This document shows positions 44,768 to 54,802 of a DNA stretch of 64,000 bases, in pieces. The stretch covers positions 372,001 to 436,000 of the forward strand of contig NC_081339.1 in assembly GCF_022539665.2 (NCBI RefSeq), written 5' to 3'. The notes under the pieces are model-generated. The model ran no database searches, was not told where the DNA came from, and worked only from the letters and a program-made list of their open reading frames with translations. This DNA is from Daphnia carinata (Eukaryota; Arthropoda; Branchiopoda; Diplostraca; Daphniidae). Within the stretch, counting starts at the first letter, position 1. Each line of letters starts with the position of its first letter. A program made the translations under genes and the position numbers.

Positions 44768-46649
44768 GTTCAGTAACACCATTTTCCATAATTGCGCAAT
44801 TAGAGTCTCAGCTTAAAATTTTAATCGCCCAATAAGACACTAAAAAAAAATGAACAGACTACGATAGAAGAGAAGATTGCTGTCATTTACCATTCTCGTG
44901 ACTGCAAACTAGTAGTTACCAGGTGTGTTGAACGAACTCGCGGCTCTAGACATAGACCAGAACTTAAGTCTGGCGCCATAACCCCTCGGCCAACCTGGTA
45001 CACTAAAAATCAGTAACAGTAGCAGTAATAGGTGCTACAAAGGAATTTTCTTTCTTTCCAGTTGTACACAACCATTAACCAATCCATTTAAGATCAACCT
45101 GTGAAAATCCAACTTACGTATCTATGAAGAAACGAAAACTTAAGTCTGGTGCCTTAACATCTAGTCTAATCAATTAATATATCTTCAGCAATCAAATAAT
45201 TGTGTAAAGTATTATCAGCACATGGTTGCGACAGATTTAATAACAGAAATCCAATTTACCAGGATATAGATGCAATTTAGCGTTAGTCGTCTATTAACAT
45301 ATAGCGTATAGTCGCTAGTCGACAGAAATTAAGTCTGGCGCCTTAACAACACGGTGAACCTTCTGTTCACTAATACTATTTTACTTAATTGGAATCCTAG
45401 CTTAAAATTCCAATTGTCCACTGAGACACGCAAACAATGAACAGAATAAGGTAGAACAGAAGATTGCTGTCATTTGCAATTTTCTTGATTGTTTCGTACC
45501 TTTTTCCAAATTGATTTATTCCTAAATCTACTAGGAAATAAAATTCATTTAACGATTTTTCGACGTGGCATGGTTCTATCTGCAGCCAATATAATCCTTG
45601 TGGTTAACGATGTTTCCTAGCTTATGGTCCCACCTCCCATGCATGAGCAGCGCAATTAAAACGTTATTTTAAAAAGTTTACCAACGGAAATCATTTGTCT
45701 TCTAGAGAATGGTTTTCAATCTAAGATAAGAAACACAGCGCGAATTAATTAATTAAAGATTGTTCACTATGAAAACAAGTGGATACGAAGAATTGAGCGT
45801 TATATTATGATTATTCACATTATATGTTTACCAGCGAATGTCGGACGGATTCGTTCCTCTAAAGATAAAAAACTAAGGTTAGCTATCATGTCCTGAAAGA
45901 TCTGAAAACTTTCTCCAGTTTACCGCTCAGTTTATTTTCTACGCAAACAACAGAAACAAAAAAAAACAAACTAATAAAACCAAAAACTACAAAAAAAAAT
46001 CGTATTAGTATAATTATATAGGGTAAAAGAACGAATTGGGACAGTATTTTGGGCTAACACACTTTCTTATGGGGAATGTGTGTAAAGCCGATCTGCTAAT
46101 TTCGGACAAAAAACATTGGACATATATGTTAATCTAATCTGTCTTATTTTTCAAAACTAATTTATTCGTTCGATTCAGTTTTTAATTCTGAATCGAATAG
46201 CTTAAGACACGGAAGAGGGTGCAATAAAAAAAATATAGCGAAATGTATGTTTTCAATAACCAAAACAATGAGCTGTCAAAACGTGACATCAATTTTTCAG
46301 GCTTGGTAACTTGTGATCGAAACTCACCCCAAACACATAAACTATTGGTTTTAAAAATCGTATTAAACACTTCGCTCTTTAAGTAGCCAATAGACCATAG
46401 GTTCAACGGTAAAAAACAAAAAAATAAATGTGATTGAAATTTCCGAGAAACACGCATCGAACTTCCCGTAAACACGCCGTAATGTCCGAAATTTTAAAAC
46501 GAAACAAATTGTTTTCAACTTGTCCTATCCACCCAATATCGCCGTAACAATGCTCGTCGACTGTTTCTTAACAATGCGGTAAAATTTGTTACTAATGTAG
46601 ACAAATAATATTCATCTAATTGGTGACTGATTTTACTCTATTTTCCCAT

Positions 46650-47736
46650 CAGCTCCCATGACGCTAAATCTGGACAGCAGACTAAGGATAAGTTGTATAC
46701 GAAGTAATTGTAACATGTTCATAGCACAGCCATAAAGCTTTGGCGAACAAATTTGAAAGTCGGTGGTTCCACCCTGTATAGCGACCGATTATAATTCATT
46801 CTTTATACATTTCAGCTCATTTTTTTAAACCATACGATTTTCTATCTTTTTCAAGAGAGATTCATTTTAATCATCCAAAACTAACATTTTTCCAATTAAT
46901 ATGTAAAAGGGTTAGTATAAATAAAGTTTATAAATCGTAAGTTCGCACCTTAGCCAGCTTACAATATTCATCTATCCTGTGATTGCAATTTCCATATTTT
47001 TCACAGAAGCACCAATGGCACTAATTGGGACAGCAGACTATAAAGCAAACAACGATGATAGGCTGTGTATTTATTATTAGACAACAGTGGCCTAGTCATA
47101 CAGTATTGGAGTACTAACTCGAAGGTTTGTGGTTCAAAACCCGTTGCGGCTCATGTGCTAATATCTATTTATTATTTTTAATTAAAAAACGCAATATCAA
47201 CAAATATTGGTACCAATAGATTCGCTTAAATTTTCACTACAGGGCTGTTACCTGATACCTATAACTAATGCTTTAAACTCTTATGTTTTTAAATAAGCCC
47301 CCATGACGCTAATTAGGGACAGTAGACTAATTACAAAAAGAGATGTTATGCTTATCAAATGAATTTTGTTAACCATTTTATTATTGATTACCACCACGGA
47401 TAATGGTTCTATGCTGTCAAGGAACTATTTTTAAATTTTTTTATTCTCATTTTTCCATTTTTGGTGAGGTATTTCTGAATCACTAAATCACTACTACAAT
47501 ATCAACAATATTAGGAACAACAGATTCAGTTAAGTTCTCTCTACATGGCTATTGAATATTTTTATGAAAATCATGTGAAAATATGCATCTAATCGGTGAT
47601 TGCAATTTTTTTATTTTTTAAATAAGCTCCCGTGATGCTAATTTAGGACAGCATTCTACATACTGAAATGCACACTTTATGCTTTTAATTATTTTTTTTC
47701 ACCATAGCATAATCGTAAGATGTTGAATTGACAACC
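46650..47736. repeat. tRNA-like satellite, unit D
   Basis: Monomer cores near 46651, 47012, 47302 and 47626 align with those of unit A. A short continuation lies at 48486-48636 and another at 54241-54344. Confidence 0.75.
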
Positions 47737-48485
47737 AATTTTTGACTGGATTTATATTTTTGCTGTACCTTTCTTTACCTCCGTGTTTTTTTTCCGAATT
47801 TTATAATAAATAATTTACGTTTTACAGATTTTTAAAGTTTTGAAAAATTTGAGGGAGGAGCCTATGGTGTTGGGTGAATTGGGACACCAGGGTGGGTGAT
47901 GTGGGACACCCTAAGTTTATACTCATAAAATACATTTAAAAAATTGTAATAAATCAGTAGGATACTACTAAATATACTCTTTTTTTTTTAAAGAAGTAAG
48001 TTAGTTAGAAATGTAACTTTTTTACTAATTAATGCAACGCTGTTTTTGTAGCTCCGCCTTTAACTCCACCCACTACTGTTCAATTTCAGGCACATTTGCT
48101 GTCCCAACCAGCCCCAAAAAAAGTCTTTTGGTAAAAATACAATTTCCCCTCAAAATAATGGTCCTAAAATTAAATTTTTTTTTGCAAACGATAGAGAAAT
48201 GAATAGACTACCTGTTTGTATGTATAAAATATTAACTACTTGTAGTATTGTGAAGAAAAACACTAAATCGCGGCGAAAAATTTAAGGAAAAAAATACCGT
48301 TTTTTAAATTTTCTACATAACTTTTGTATTTTTTCACATATTCGTTTAAAACTTTTACCCTAAATAGGAAACACAAATACTAATAACATATATTTTTTTT
48401 TTAATTTTAAATCAATTACTTCTATTTTTCCTCTAGCTGTCCCACTTCACCCACTGTCCCGGCTCACCCCAGTCTCCCCTACTAT
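47737..48485. mobile_element. Inserted segment with GGGTGA..GGGACA end motifs, unclassified
   Basis: Compared with unit A, about 750 bp replaces a few dozen satellite bases. The right end read inward is AGTAGGGGAGACTGGGGTGA, then GCCGGGACAGTGGGTGAAGT and GGGACAG. A related pair GGTGAATTGGGACACC and GGTGATGTGGGACACC lies near 47874-47910. No ORF. Such AGTAGGGGAGA..GGGACA ends are seen in non-autonomous DNA transposons of animals (general recollection). The left end does not mirror it. Confidence 0.5.
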
Positions 48486-48636
48486 ACATCTACTTCAATT
48501 TTCTTATTTTTGAATTTTTTCTAATTCGAAGAGATATTTTGAAATCACTAAGAACACCTTAAACTAAAGCGATATCATCAATACTGGTATCAATAGATTG
48601 GTTTAAGTTACGTCTACATGGCTGTTGAATATTTTA

Positions 48637-50128
48637 AACGTGGTAACTTGTCTGACCACTTTATAAGGACCCACGTATTGATGCAGCAACTTCTCCGCGA
48701 GCCCCTTCTTTCGCTGTGGACGAAAGATTAACACTAAATCACCAGGTTCGTACACTGGTGGCACACTCGCTCTGGCATCATATTGCGTCTTTTGCCGTTG
48801 CTGTACTATGGCCAGCCGGTCCTTGACGTCCTCTCTCAGCTCCATCATTGCCTTCATCAGGTCTTCTGCGTCGACGAGTTTTGGCTGGTTTGGTCCTGTC
48901 GCCGCCAGAAGATCCGCCGGAATCACTGCCTCTCTTCCATACACCATCATAAAAGGCGTATGGTTGGTGCTTTCCTGTCGGGCAGTGTTGTAGGCAAAGG
49001 TTACAAATCCGAGGAATTCGTCCCAATCCTCGTGGCTCTCATCCACGTACATCGCTAGCATAGTCGCTAGCGTCTTGTTCTTGCTCTCCACCAGGCCGTT
49101 TGCTTGTTGATGGTACGGCACCGTCATGCGATGCGACAGTCGCAGCAATGCCAACACTTCGCGGGTGACTTCGGCTGTAAAACACTTCCCTTGATCTGAA
49201 GTCAACTCCCGAGGAAATCCATGTCGAAGCACGACATCCTCGACGAAGAATTTTGCGATTTGCCGGGCCGTGGCATCCGGCAAAGCCCGTGCTTCCACCC
49301 ATTTTGTAAGGTAGTCTACTGCAACCACAATGTTTGTGTTCCCACTGCGGGATCGTGGGAATGGGCCAAGGACATCAATTCCGATCCTCTCGAAAGGTCC
49401 TCCCACCTGTGTGATCTCCATCAGACCCTTCGTCTTTCCTTGCTCCGGCTTCCGCGTCTGGCAGCTTTTGCAGCTCTGGACATACCGGGTAACAGCTCTG
49501 TCCATTTTAGGCCAATAAAATCTTTGTCTAGCCTTTTCCAGGGTCTTTCCTTGCCCCAGATGCCCTGCCGTAGGTTCATCATGAACCCACGACAACGCTT
49601 CCTTCCGCCGCTCCAGAGGCACACAAAGGCGGTCAAATTCCTGACCGAATCTGATCGTCTTCAAGTACAGCAAGCCTTCCTTCAGCATAAAATTTCCGTA
49701 CTGCGTGGCCCCGTTCTTGCCCATCACTTGTTTGATCCATCGCCACTGCTTCACACGGTCTTGGCCTCCCGCCCAAGATCCTATATCCAAGCCTATAGCC
49801 GCCACTGGAAAGACCGCAGCTTGCGCCTCTTCTTCCCCTTCTTGTATAGGGTACCGCGATAGGGCGTCAGCGTCTTTGTGTAAACTTCCTTTCTTGTAGC
49901 GGATGGAGATGTCGTATTCTTGTAACGCCAGACTCCACCTCTCCAACCGGCCACTGAGTTCCTGCTTGGTCATCAGCCAACACAAGGCATGATGGTCGGT
50001 TTTCACTACCACTTTTGTACCCCAAATGTATGGCCGAAACTTCTTTACAGCCCATACAATGGCGAGGCACTCCTTTTCCGTTATCGTGTAGTTTCTTTCC
50101 GACTTGTTCAACACTCGGCGAAACTGTT
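48637..50128 (-). pseudogene. Gypsy RNase H (part) and integrase
   Basis: One long frame. It begins inside RNase H: VLNKSERNYTITEKECLAI, TDHHALCWLM, KDADALSRYP. The N-terminal RNase H strands with the first catalytic Asp are missing because of an internal deletion near 50128. Integrase follows: zinc-binding H..H..C..C (VHDEPTAGHLG, SCKSCQTRK), catalytic GIDVLGPF, LTSDQGKCF and QQANGLVESKNK (D, D, E), then the C-terminal part with YEPGDLVLIF. The last 8 or so codons before the apparent stop at 48603 are satellite, not element. Antisense frames here are shadows. Confidence 0.85.
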
Positions 50129-51160
50129 TCGTTCCGGTTCTCCCCACCGAAACACACCCTTCCCCTCCATTGTCGTAAGCGGGTACGCCACCTGGGCGAA
50201 ATTTGGCACGAACTTCCGGTAGAACGAACAAAGGCCCACAAAGCTTTTGACCCACTTTCTCTTTGCCTTCTCATTGGCATTGAGGTTTGGCCCCGGGAAC
50301 ATTTCAATGGCCTTACAGTGGTCCGGATCCGGCTCTATTCCGGCCTTGCTTACCACGTGGCCCAGCATTCTCACACGCTTGTTCCCAAAGGCACACTTCT
50401 CTATCTTCAACTTCAAATTGGCCTTCCGGAAGCAGGACAAGACTTTTCCCAGTCTCTCCAAATGCTCCCCTGCGTCTTTTCCAAAGATGACCACGTCATC
50501 CATGTACACCAAACAATCGGTCCACTTTAATCCTGCCAACACCATGTCCATCAGTCGTTGGAAAGTGCTCGGAGCTGAGCATAACCCAAACGGCATCACT
50601 CGAAACTGGTAGAGGCCGTCAGGTGTAACAAATGCTGTCTTCGGCTTATCGGCTTCCGCAACAGGGACCTGCCAATATCCGCTTTGTAGGTCTACCACAC
50701 TAAACAAAGCTGCTCCCTCCAGTTTGGACAGAGCATCGTCTATACGTGGGAGTGGGTACACATCCTTCGTTGTCACCTCATTTAGCCGCCTGTAATCAAC
50801 GCAGAATCGCCACTTTCCGTCCTTTTTCCGTACTAGGACGACTGGTGACGACCAGGGGCTTTGGGCCGGCTCTATAACTCCCTGTTTGAGCATTTTGCTG
50901 ACTTCTTCCTTAATCAATTCTCGCTCCCTCCATGCCCGTCTCCTTGGCAGCTGTTTAATCGGCGCTGCCCCACCTGTTGGAATCGCATGCTCGAGCACAT
51001 TACACTGGCCCAAGCACTCCCCACTGTCCGCAAACACATCCTGAAACTGTGTGAGCAGATCCATTAGGTCGTTCCGATCCTGCGTCGCCAGAGTTGACGC
51101 TACACACTGATCAAACGCCGCTGGTTTCCGCGGTTTTCCCGACCGGCCCCGACCTCTTTA
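50128..51160 (-). pseudogene. Gypsy reverse transcriptase
   Basis: The frame is open from about 51160, overlapping the end of the protease frame, so expression would need a ribosomal frameshift. It reads LTQFQDVFADSGECLGQC, WSSPVVLVRKKDGKWRFCVD, LFSVVDLQSGYWQVP, VMPFGLCSAPSTFQRLMD, then CLVYMDDVVIF (catalytic YMDD at about 50495-50506), MLGHVVSKAGI and SFVGLCSFYRKFVPNFA. Frame ends in WGEPERNSFAEC, where the RNase H deletion occurs. The RT itself looks intact. Confidence 0.87.
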
Positions 51161-53817
51161 GCTGCATCCCTCTCCTCGCTTTCTTCCAACGAGAGATTGC
51201 TCGCCTGGTCAATCGGCATTAGGTGACCGATGGAAGTTCCCTCGACGATCACGTGATCCACATGGTCAACATTCATCACGTGAACCACTGCTTCTGGCTT
51301 CGAGCAGTCGATGAGAGCATGGCCCGCCGAAAGTCCACTATTTTGCAACAGCTTCTTCGATGGTCTCAGTAACATAATAGCGTCATTTCCCACTTCAGGG
51401 ATGGACACTTTTACTGGCACCGCACTTCTCTTCGGCACCGTCACACCCACCGTCACTGTCACTTTCTTCACGGTTTCTTTCCCACCGCTTGCCTCCATAT
51501 GGATGGCTCCTAGTTCCACTATTGGCGGGTTACTAAAACAGATTTTCAGCTCTCGGAACAGCTTCAGTAAGTTTCTCCCCATGATAAATTCTGGTCCAAA
51601 TGTCTTCAGGACCAAGGCTTCACCCTCCACGGACGCGTTTTTATTCGTGACCGTGAGGGAGACCTCCCCCCTCGGATTCATCGGCTGTCCATCGGCCGTC
51701 ACGACCATCGGTCCTTCCCACGGGACTATTTTCAATTTCAATCTACTCGCCAACGATGGTGAGATAACTGAAATCACCGCTCCAGTGTCGACCAAAGCAT
51801 CGACCGGCCGTCCACCAATCCAAATTTCCTCGGTCGGCTGACGATCGCCATTGGTCATTTCCGAAGACTGGTCTCCGCCAATCACCGCACAGGCTGCCCT
51901 AGGCTCCTCCCCCTCGGGCTTCTTGGGTTTCACTGCAGTCTCCTTCTTCTTTTCCTTCTGACAGTTTCTCGCGATGTGCCCTTCTTCATCGCAATTAAAA
52001 CAGCGAAATGGGTTCTTCTTCTTTGGCTTTTTGTTCCAATCGCTTTTCCCGCCTTCTTTTTCCTTTTTCTTCGAGGGATCCTTTGCCCGGGCTAGCTCGT
52101 CCCGCAACTCCTGGATCTGGCGCCGTAGGTCTTGCATTTGGTCAAGGTCTACTGCTCCCACGGCAGGCTTCTCCCGCTCTCTACGCCTATCCTCATAGCC
52201 CCTCTCGTAGGCTGTTTTGACGGCATCCGCGTGAAGCCTCGCCTCTTCCAAGAAATCTTCACACGTCTTGATGCCCAACACGTAAAGTCTCTCATAAAGG
52301 GTTGGGCTCAACCCCCTGAACAGGTGATCTATGCGCACTTCCTCAGCCATATCCGGCTGGACAATGCGGCACATGTCCAGGACATCATGGTAGTATTCCG
52401 TGACGTCCTCGTCCTTGCCTTGGACCCTCATCCGCAGCTTCCTTTCCGTCTGCCGCTTCAGATTTACCGCCACGAATTGTTTGAGGAACAATGTCTTGAG
52501 CCCTCGCACTTCTCTGTAGTGCTCCGGTTCGTCATCCGTTTCGGCTATGCGAATCTGCTGGTCCTCCCAGTTATCTGGTCGGGCGTTTCTCGCCTCAAGG
52601 CCTACAATCCATTTGTAGGCAGGCCCCTCGAGCGAGACGTCAATGGCCCTTGCTAGATCGTTATTGGACCAGCGATTATGGCGGCCGATCCTTTCAAATC
52701 GGTCTATCCACTCAATCGCATTCTCTTTCGGCGTGCCCCGGAACTTTTCGGGCTCCTTGTAGTGGAACATTGGACGTTCCGCCATGTCTTCCTCTTCTCC
52801 CAAGAATGGATCCCAATCTAGTTCGGGCTCCTCCAGAGACTGTCGGCTCGGCGATCCTCCGACGCTGAATCCGCTTCGTCCCTGTCTCACTGTTGTCGCT
52901 TCCTGCGGAGTACTGAACGCTCTAGGTCGTAGGCCTTCGCGCGGGTTTCTTCCTCCCAAGCCTCTCGCCTCCACCGGCTGGCTACTATGGGTACCCGACG
53001 AACGGTTGATGACCCCAGTGGTATCAGCTTCCACGCCAACTGCGCTTCTTCCGCCGGTCACGTCTTCCGCTCGTGCCGACGACCGCCGCACGTCCTGGCT
53101 CCCGGTCAGTAACCCCTTCGTTCCACTGGAATTTGGGTCGCCCGACTTCCTCCGCTGCGACTGGGATACTTGATCGCCTTCGACCGTTTCCGCCTCCGCT
53201 GAGACGGCCTTTACACCGGTACCTTCCTGGACACTGGAGACTTTCACCTGCTGAATGAGCGACTCGCGGTCGTCAAACTCTGCTTGACGTGATCGTGATC
53301 CCTGATCACGACCAATGACCCGCCCTACTTGTCGCTCTTCGGCTTCCGCCCTGGTCCGTGCTTTTACTCCTCCTTTGTTCCCTACCTCCCGAGCCTCTTC
53401 GTACTGCCTACGTGCAGCTATCGGCCCGACTGCCCCTTCCGACGCACCACTCCCTGCTTCCGGATTCCCAGAATCCTGGTAGCCCTGAGCGTCTTCAAAT
53501 TCCTCGCCCTGTGGCTCAGAATCTGACTGGAATTGCGCCTGATCTGGGACTTCCCGCGGTAGGGACTCTTCACTGAGCACACACGTACCTTTTTGTCCCC
53601 AAGTGAGCTCACTCACTCCTCCAGGAGGGCCTCTTGAGCGGCCCTTTGTCCGCACCGGTGCTTCGTTTGCTCCCTGCAATCCCGCTGTCGACCGTGCTAG
53701 GGGTGTTGCCGCCCTCAAACCCGAGTAATAGGTTTGAATCTCCTTGGCTGCCTCTTCTGCCGCCCGTCTACGGCTTCTTTCTCCAGCGGCTGTGACCACA
53801 CTTCTCCCGTGTGACAT
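51100..53817 (-). CDS. Gypsy Gag-protease ORF, 905 codons
   Basis: Starts at ATG 53817 (MSHGRSVVTAAGERSRRR). The first 330 or so residues are charged and of low complexity. A capsid core follows around residues 350-560 (MFHYKEPEKFRGTPKENAIE, TLFLKQFVAVNLKRQTERKL). A zinc knuckle CFNCDEEGHIARNC is near residue 604 and protease VDALVDTGAVISVIS near 670, with FIMGRNLL as the second conserved loop. The ORF ends in TAG near the start of the pol frame. No stop or frameshift is visible, so Gag and protease could be made if transcribed. Confidence 0.88.
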   Translation of the reverse strand: MSHGRSVVTAAGERSRRRAAEEAAKEIQTYYSGLRAATPLARSTAGLQGANEAPVRTKGRSRGPPGGVSELTWGQKGTCVLSEESLPREVPDQAQFQSDSEPQGEEFEDAQGYQDSGNPEAGSGASEGAVGPIAARRQYEEAREVGNKGGVKARTRAEAEERQVGRVIGRDQGSRSRQAEFDDRESLIQQVKVSSVQEGTGVKAVSAEAETVEGDQVSQSQRRKSGDPNSSGTKGLLTGSQDVRRSSARAEDVTGGRSAVGVEADTTGVINRSSGTHSSQPVEARGLGGRNPREGLRPRAFSTPQEATTVRQGRSGFSVGGSPSRQSLEEPELDWDPFLGEEEDMAERPMFHYKEPEKFRGTPKENAIEWIDRFERIGRHNRWSNNDLARAIDVSLEGPAYKWIVGLEARNARPDNWEDQQIRIAETDDEPEHYREVRGLKTLFLKQFVAVNLKRQTERKLRMRVQGKDEDVTEYYHDVLDMCRIVQPDMAEEVRIDHLFRGLSPTLYERLYVLGIKTCEDFLEEARLHADAVKTAYERGYEDRRREREKPAVGAVDLDQMQDLRRQIQELRDELARAKDPSKKKEKEGGKSDWNKKPKKKNPFRCFNCDEEGHIARNCQKEKKKETAVKPKKPEGEEPRAACAVIGGDQSSEMTNGDRQPTEEIWIGGRPVDALVDTGAVISVISPSLASRLKLKIVPWEGPMVVTADGQPMNPRGEVSLTVTNKNASVEGEALVLKTFGPEFIMGRNLLKLFRELKICFSNPPIVELGAIHMEASGGKETVKKVTVTVGVTVPKRSAVPVKVSIPEVGNDAIMLLRPSKKLLQNSGLSAGHALIDCSKPEAVVHVMNVDHVDHVIVEGTSIGHLMPIDQASNLSLEESEERDAAKEVGAGRENRGNQRRLISV

Positions 53818-53982
53818 TCACACGAGGATCCTCTGCGATCCCACTGCCAAATCCACGCTTTCCCCAGACCGTTGCTGTGGCCTCGTGCCCGGCAATAAAT
53901 TGCCGAGTTCGACTTCCAGAGACCCCTCACAGCCAACGCCTACCCGAGTTAAAACGTGTATCTTAGCAGTGAAAAAACAGGA

Positions 53983-53994
53983 GCATCTCCACCA
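53983..53994 (-). promoter_or_regulatory. Primer-binding site, tRNA-Ala-like
   Basis: The minus strand reads TGGTGGAGATGC directly next to the LTR end. These 12 bases are complementary to GCATCTCCA-CCA, the 3' end of eukaryotic tRNA-Ala (general knowledge). The match stops after 12 bases. Confidence 0.55.
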
Positions 53995-54240
53995 TGTAAC
54001 AGTTTCACTGGATTTATTTATTCGTAGACAGGTTACAGCTTTACACGACAGCACTACACGACAACAGCACTAACACAGCTAACAGCTACACAGGCTTACT
54101 ACACTGGACTGCCCCTTTAGCCAGCCGCAGACGGGCTCTTAAGGCCTCTGACATCCGGCCAGATTGGCAAAGTCCATTGACATCGTACATTTAGGCCACT
54201 TAGCATCTGATGCTAAGCGCCAAAGTACATTGGCGCTACA
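53995..54240 (-). repeat. 5' LTR of the Gypsy element (246 bp)
   Basis: Minus strand TGTAGCGCC..GTTACA, with an AATAAATAAA polyadenylation-type run near its 3' side (about 54011-54021). It shares its first 20 or so bases with the solo LTR at 44071-44327. Confidence 0.8.
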
Positions 54241-54344
54241 ATACCTTACACTACTACAATATCAATAATATTAGGATCAATAGATTCGTTTAGGTTTTCT
54301 CTGCATGGCTATTGAATATTTTATGAAAGCCATGCGAAAATATG
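54241..54344. repeat. Satellite fragment between two retroelements
   Basis: Matches the unit A satellite from about 7424 (ATACCTTACACTACTAC..TGAATATTTTATGAAA) and ends where a new, non-satellite sequence begins. Confidence 0.65.
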
Positions 54345-54475
54345 GTAACGAGCCCAAAGGCTATCCAAAGGAAGCCACACCTTATACATCCCTCAAGTGT
54401 TTCACAAGTGAAAGTGAACGTATCTCCTCCCACTTTACCTTCATAATTTGTGTCCTTTAGTAGTGTAAATACTGC

Positions 54476-54802
54476 ATGCTTGTAACATGTAATTTGGAAT
54501 TGTTTCGGCAATCCACTGACAATACACGAGGTTTAGGAAACATTAAAATTAAAGAGACCAACGAGACTAACACTTATTGTCCAGTACAAAGTTTCTTACC
54601 CGTACCTTATTTCAGTGATTGTGTTCTACATTTCCCCGTCGAGTCTACAACAACTCTACCAGACCAAGGAAACACCATCAAAGGTAAGCGAATGCCGCTT
54701 GATCATATTGCACCAGAGACTACTCGTAAAGAGAATACTTTATTGCCAAACGTTGTCGACGAACTATCTTACTACTATTGTACCCCATACTACCCGAATT
54801 AG
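54476..54802 (+). pseudogene. N-terminal segment upstream of the coiled-coil region
   Basis: A 108-codon frame from ATG 54476 (MLVTCNLELFRQSTDNTRGL). Its end overlaps the start of the coiled-coil frame at 54778, suggesting one ancestral protein split by a frameshift near 54790. No family recognised. Confidence 0.4.

Larger units (their letters stand above)
25698..44815. repeat. Macro-tandem unit C (about 11.9 kb plus four insertions)
   Basis: Collinear with unit A over its full length. Differences are a telomeric-repeat patch (29063-29092), a 1.9-kb insertion (29168-31070), a 5.0-kb hAT (31262-36263) and a 257-bp solo LTR (44071-44327). It also lacks the MULE. Parts such as 37354-38213 are nearly identical to 8756-9614, indicating a recent A/C duplication or gene conversion. 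Confidence 0.85.
44816..48636. repeat. Macro-tandem unit D, diverged and interrupted
   Basis: Follows unit A order (tRNA-Leu relic at 44918-44999, spacer, satellite) with more substitutions than A against C. It is interrupted at 47737 by a foreign segment and at 48637 by a Gypsy element, and is lost after 54344. Confidence 0.8.
48637..54240 (-). mobile_element. Ty3/Gypsy retrotransposon, 5' LTR to integrase, 3' end missing
   Basis: On the minus strand: LTR (54240-53995), primer site (53994-53983), Gag-protease ORF (53817-51100), RT and RNase H (from about 51160), integrase (to about 48637). Sequence stops abruptly at CAAGTTACCACGTTT and joins satellite at 48636; no 3' LTR exists there. The right flank is a satellite monomer about one repeat further along than the left flank, so a deletion removed the 3' end plus some satellite. 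Confidence 0.88.

Noticed and set aside
49221-49862. 213-codon plus-strand frame
   Set aside because: Lies opposite the integrase and RNase H of the Gypsy element, which have clear family motifs on the minus strand.
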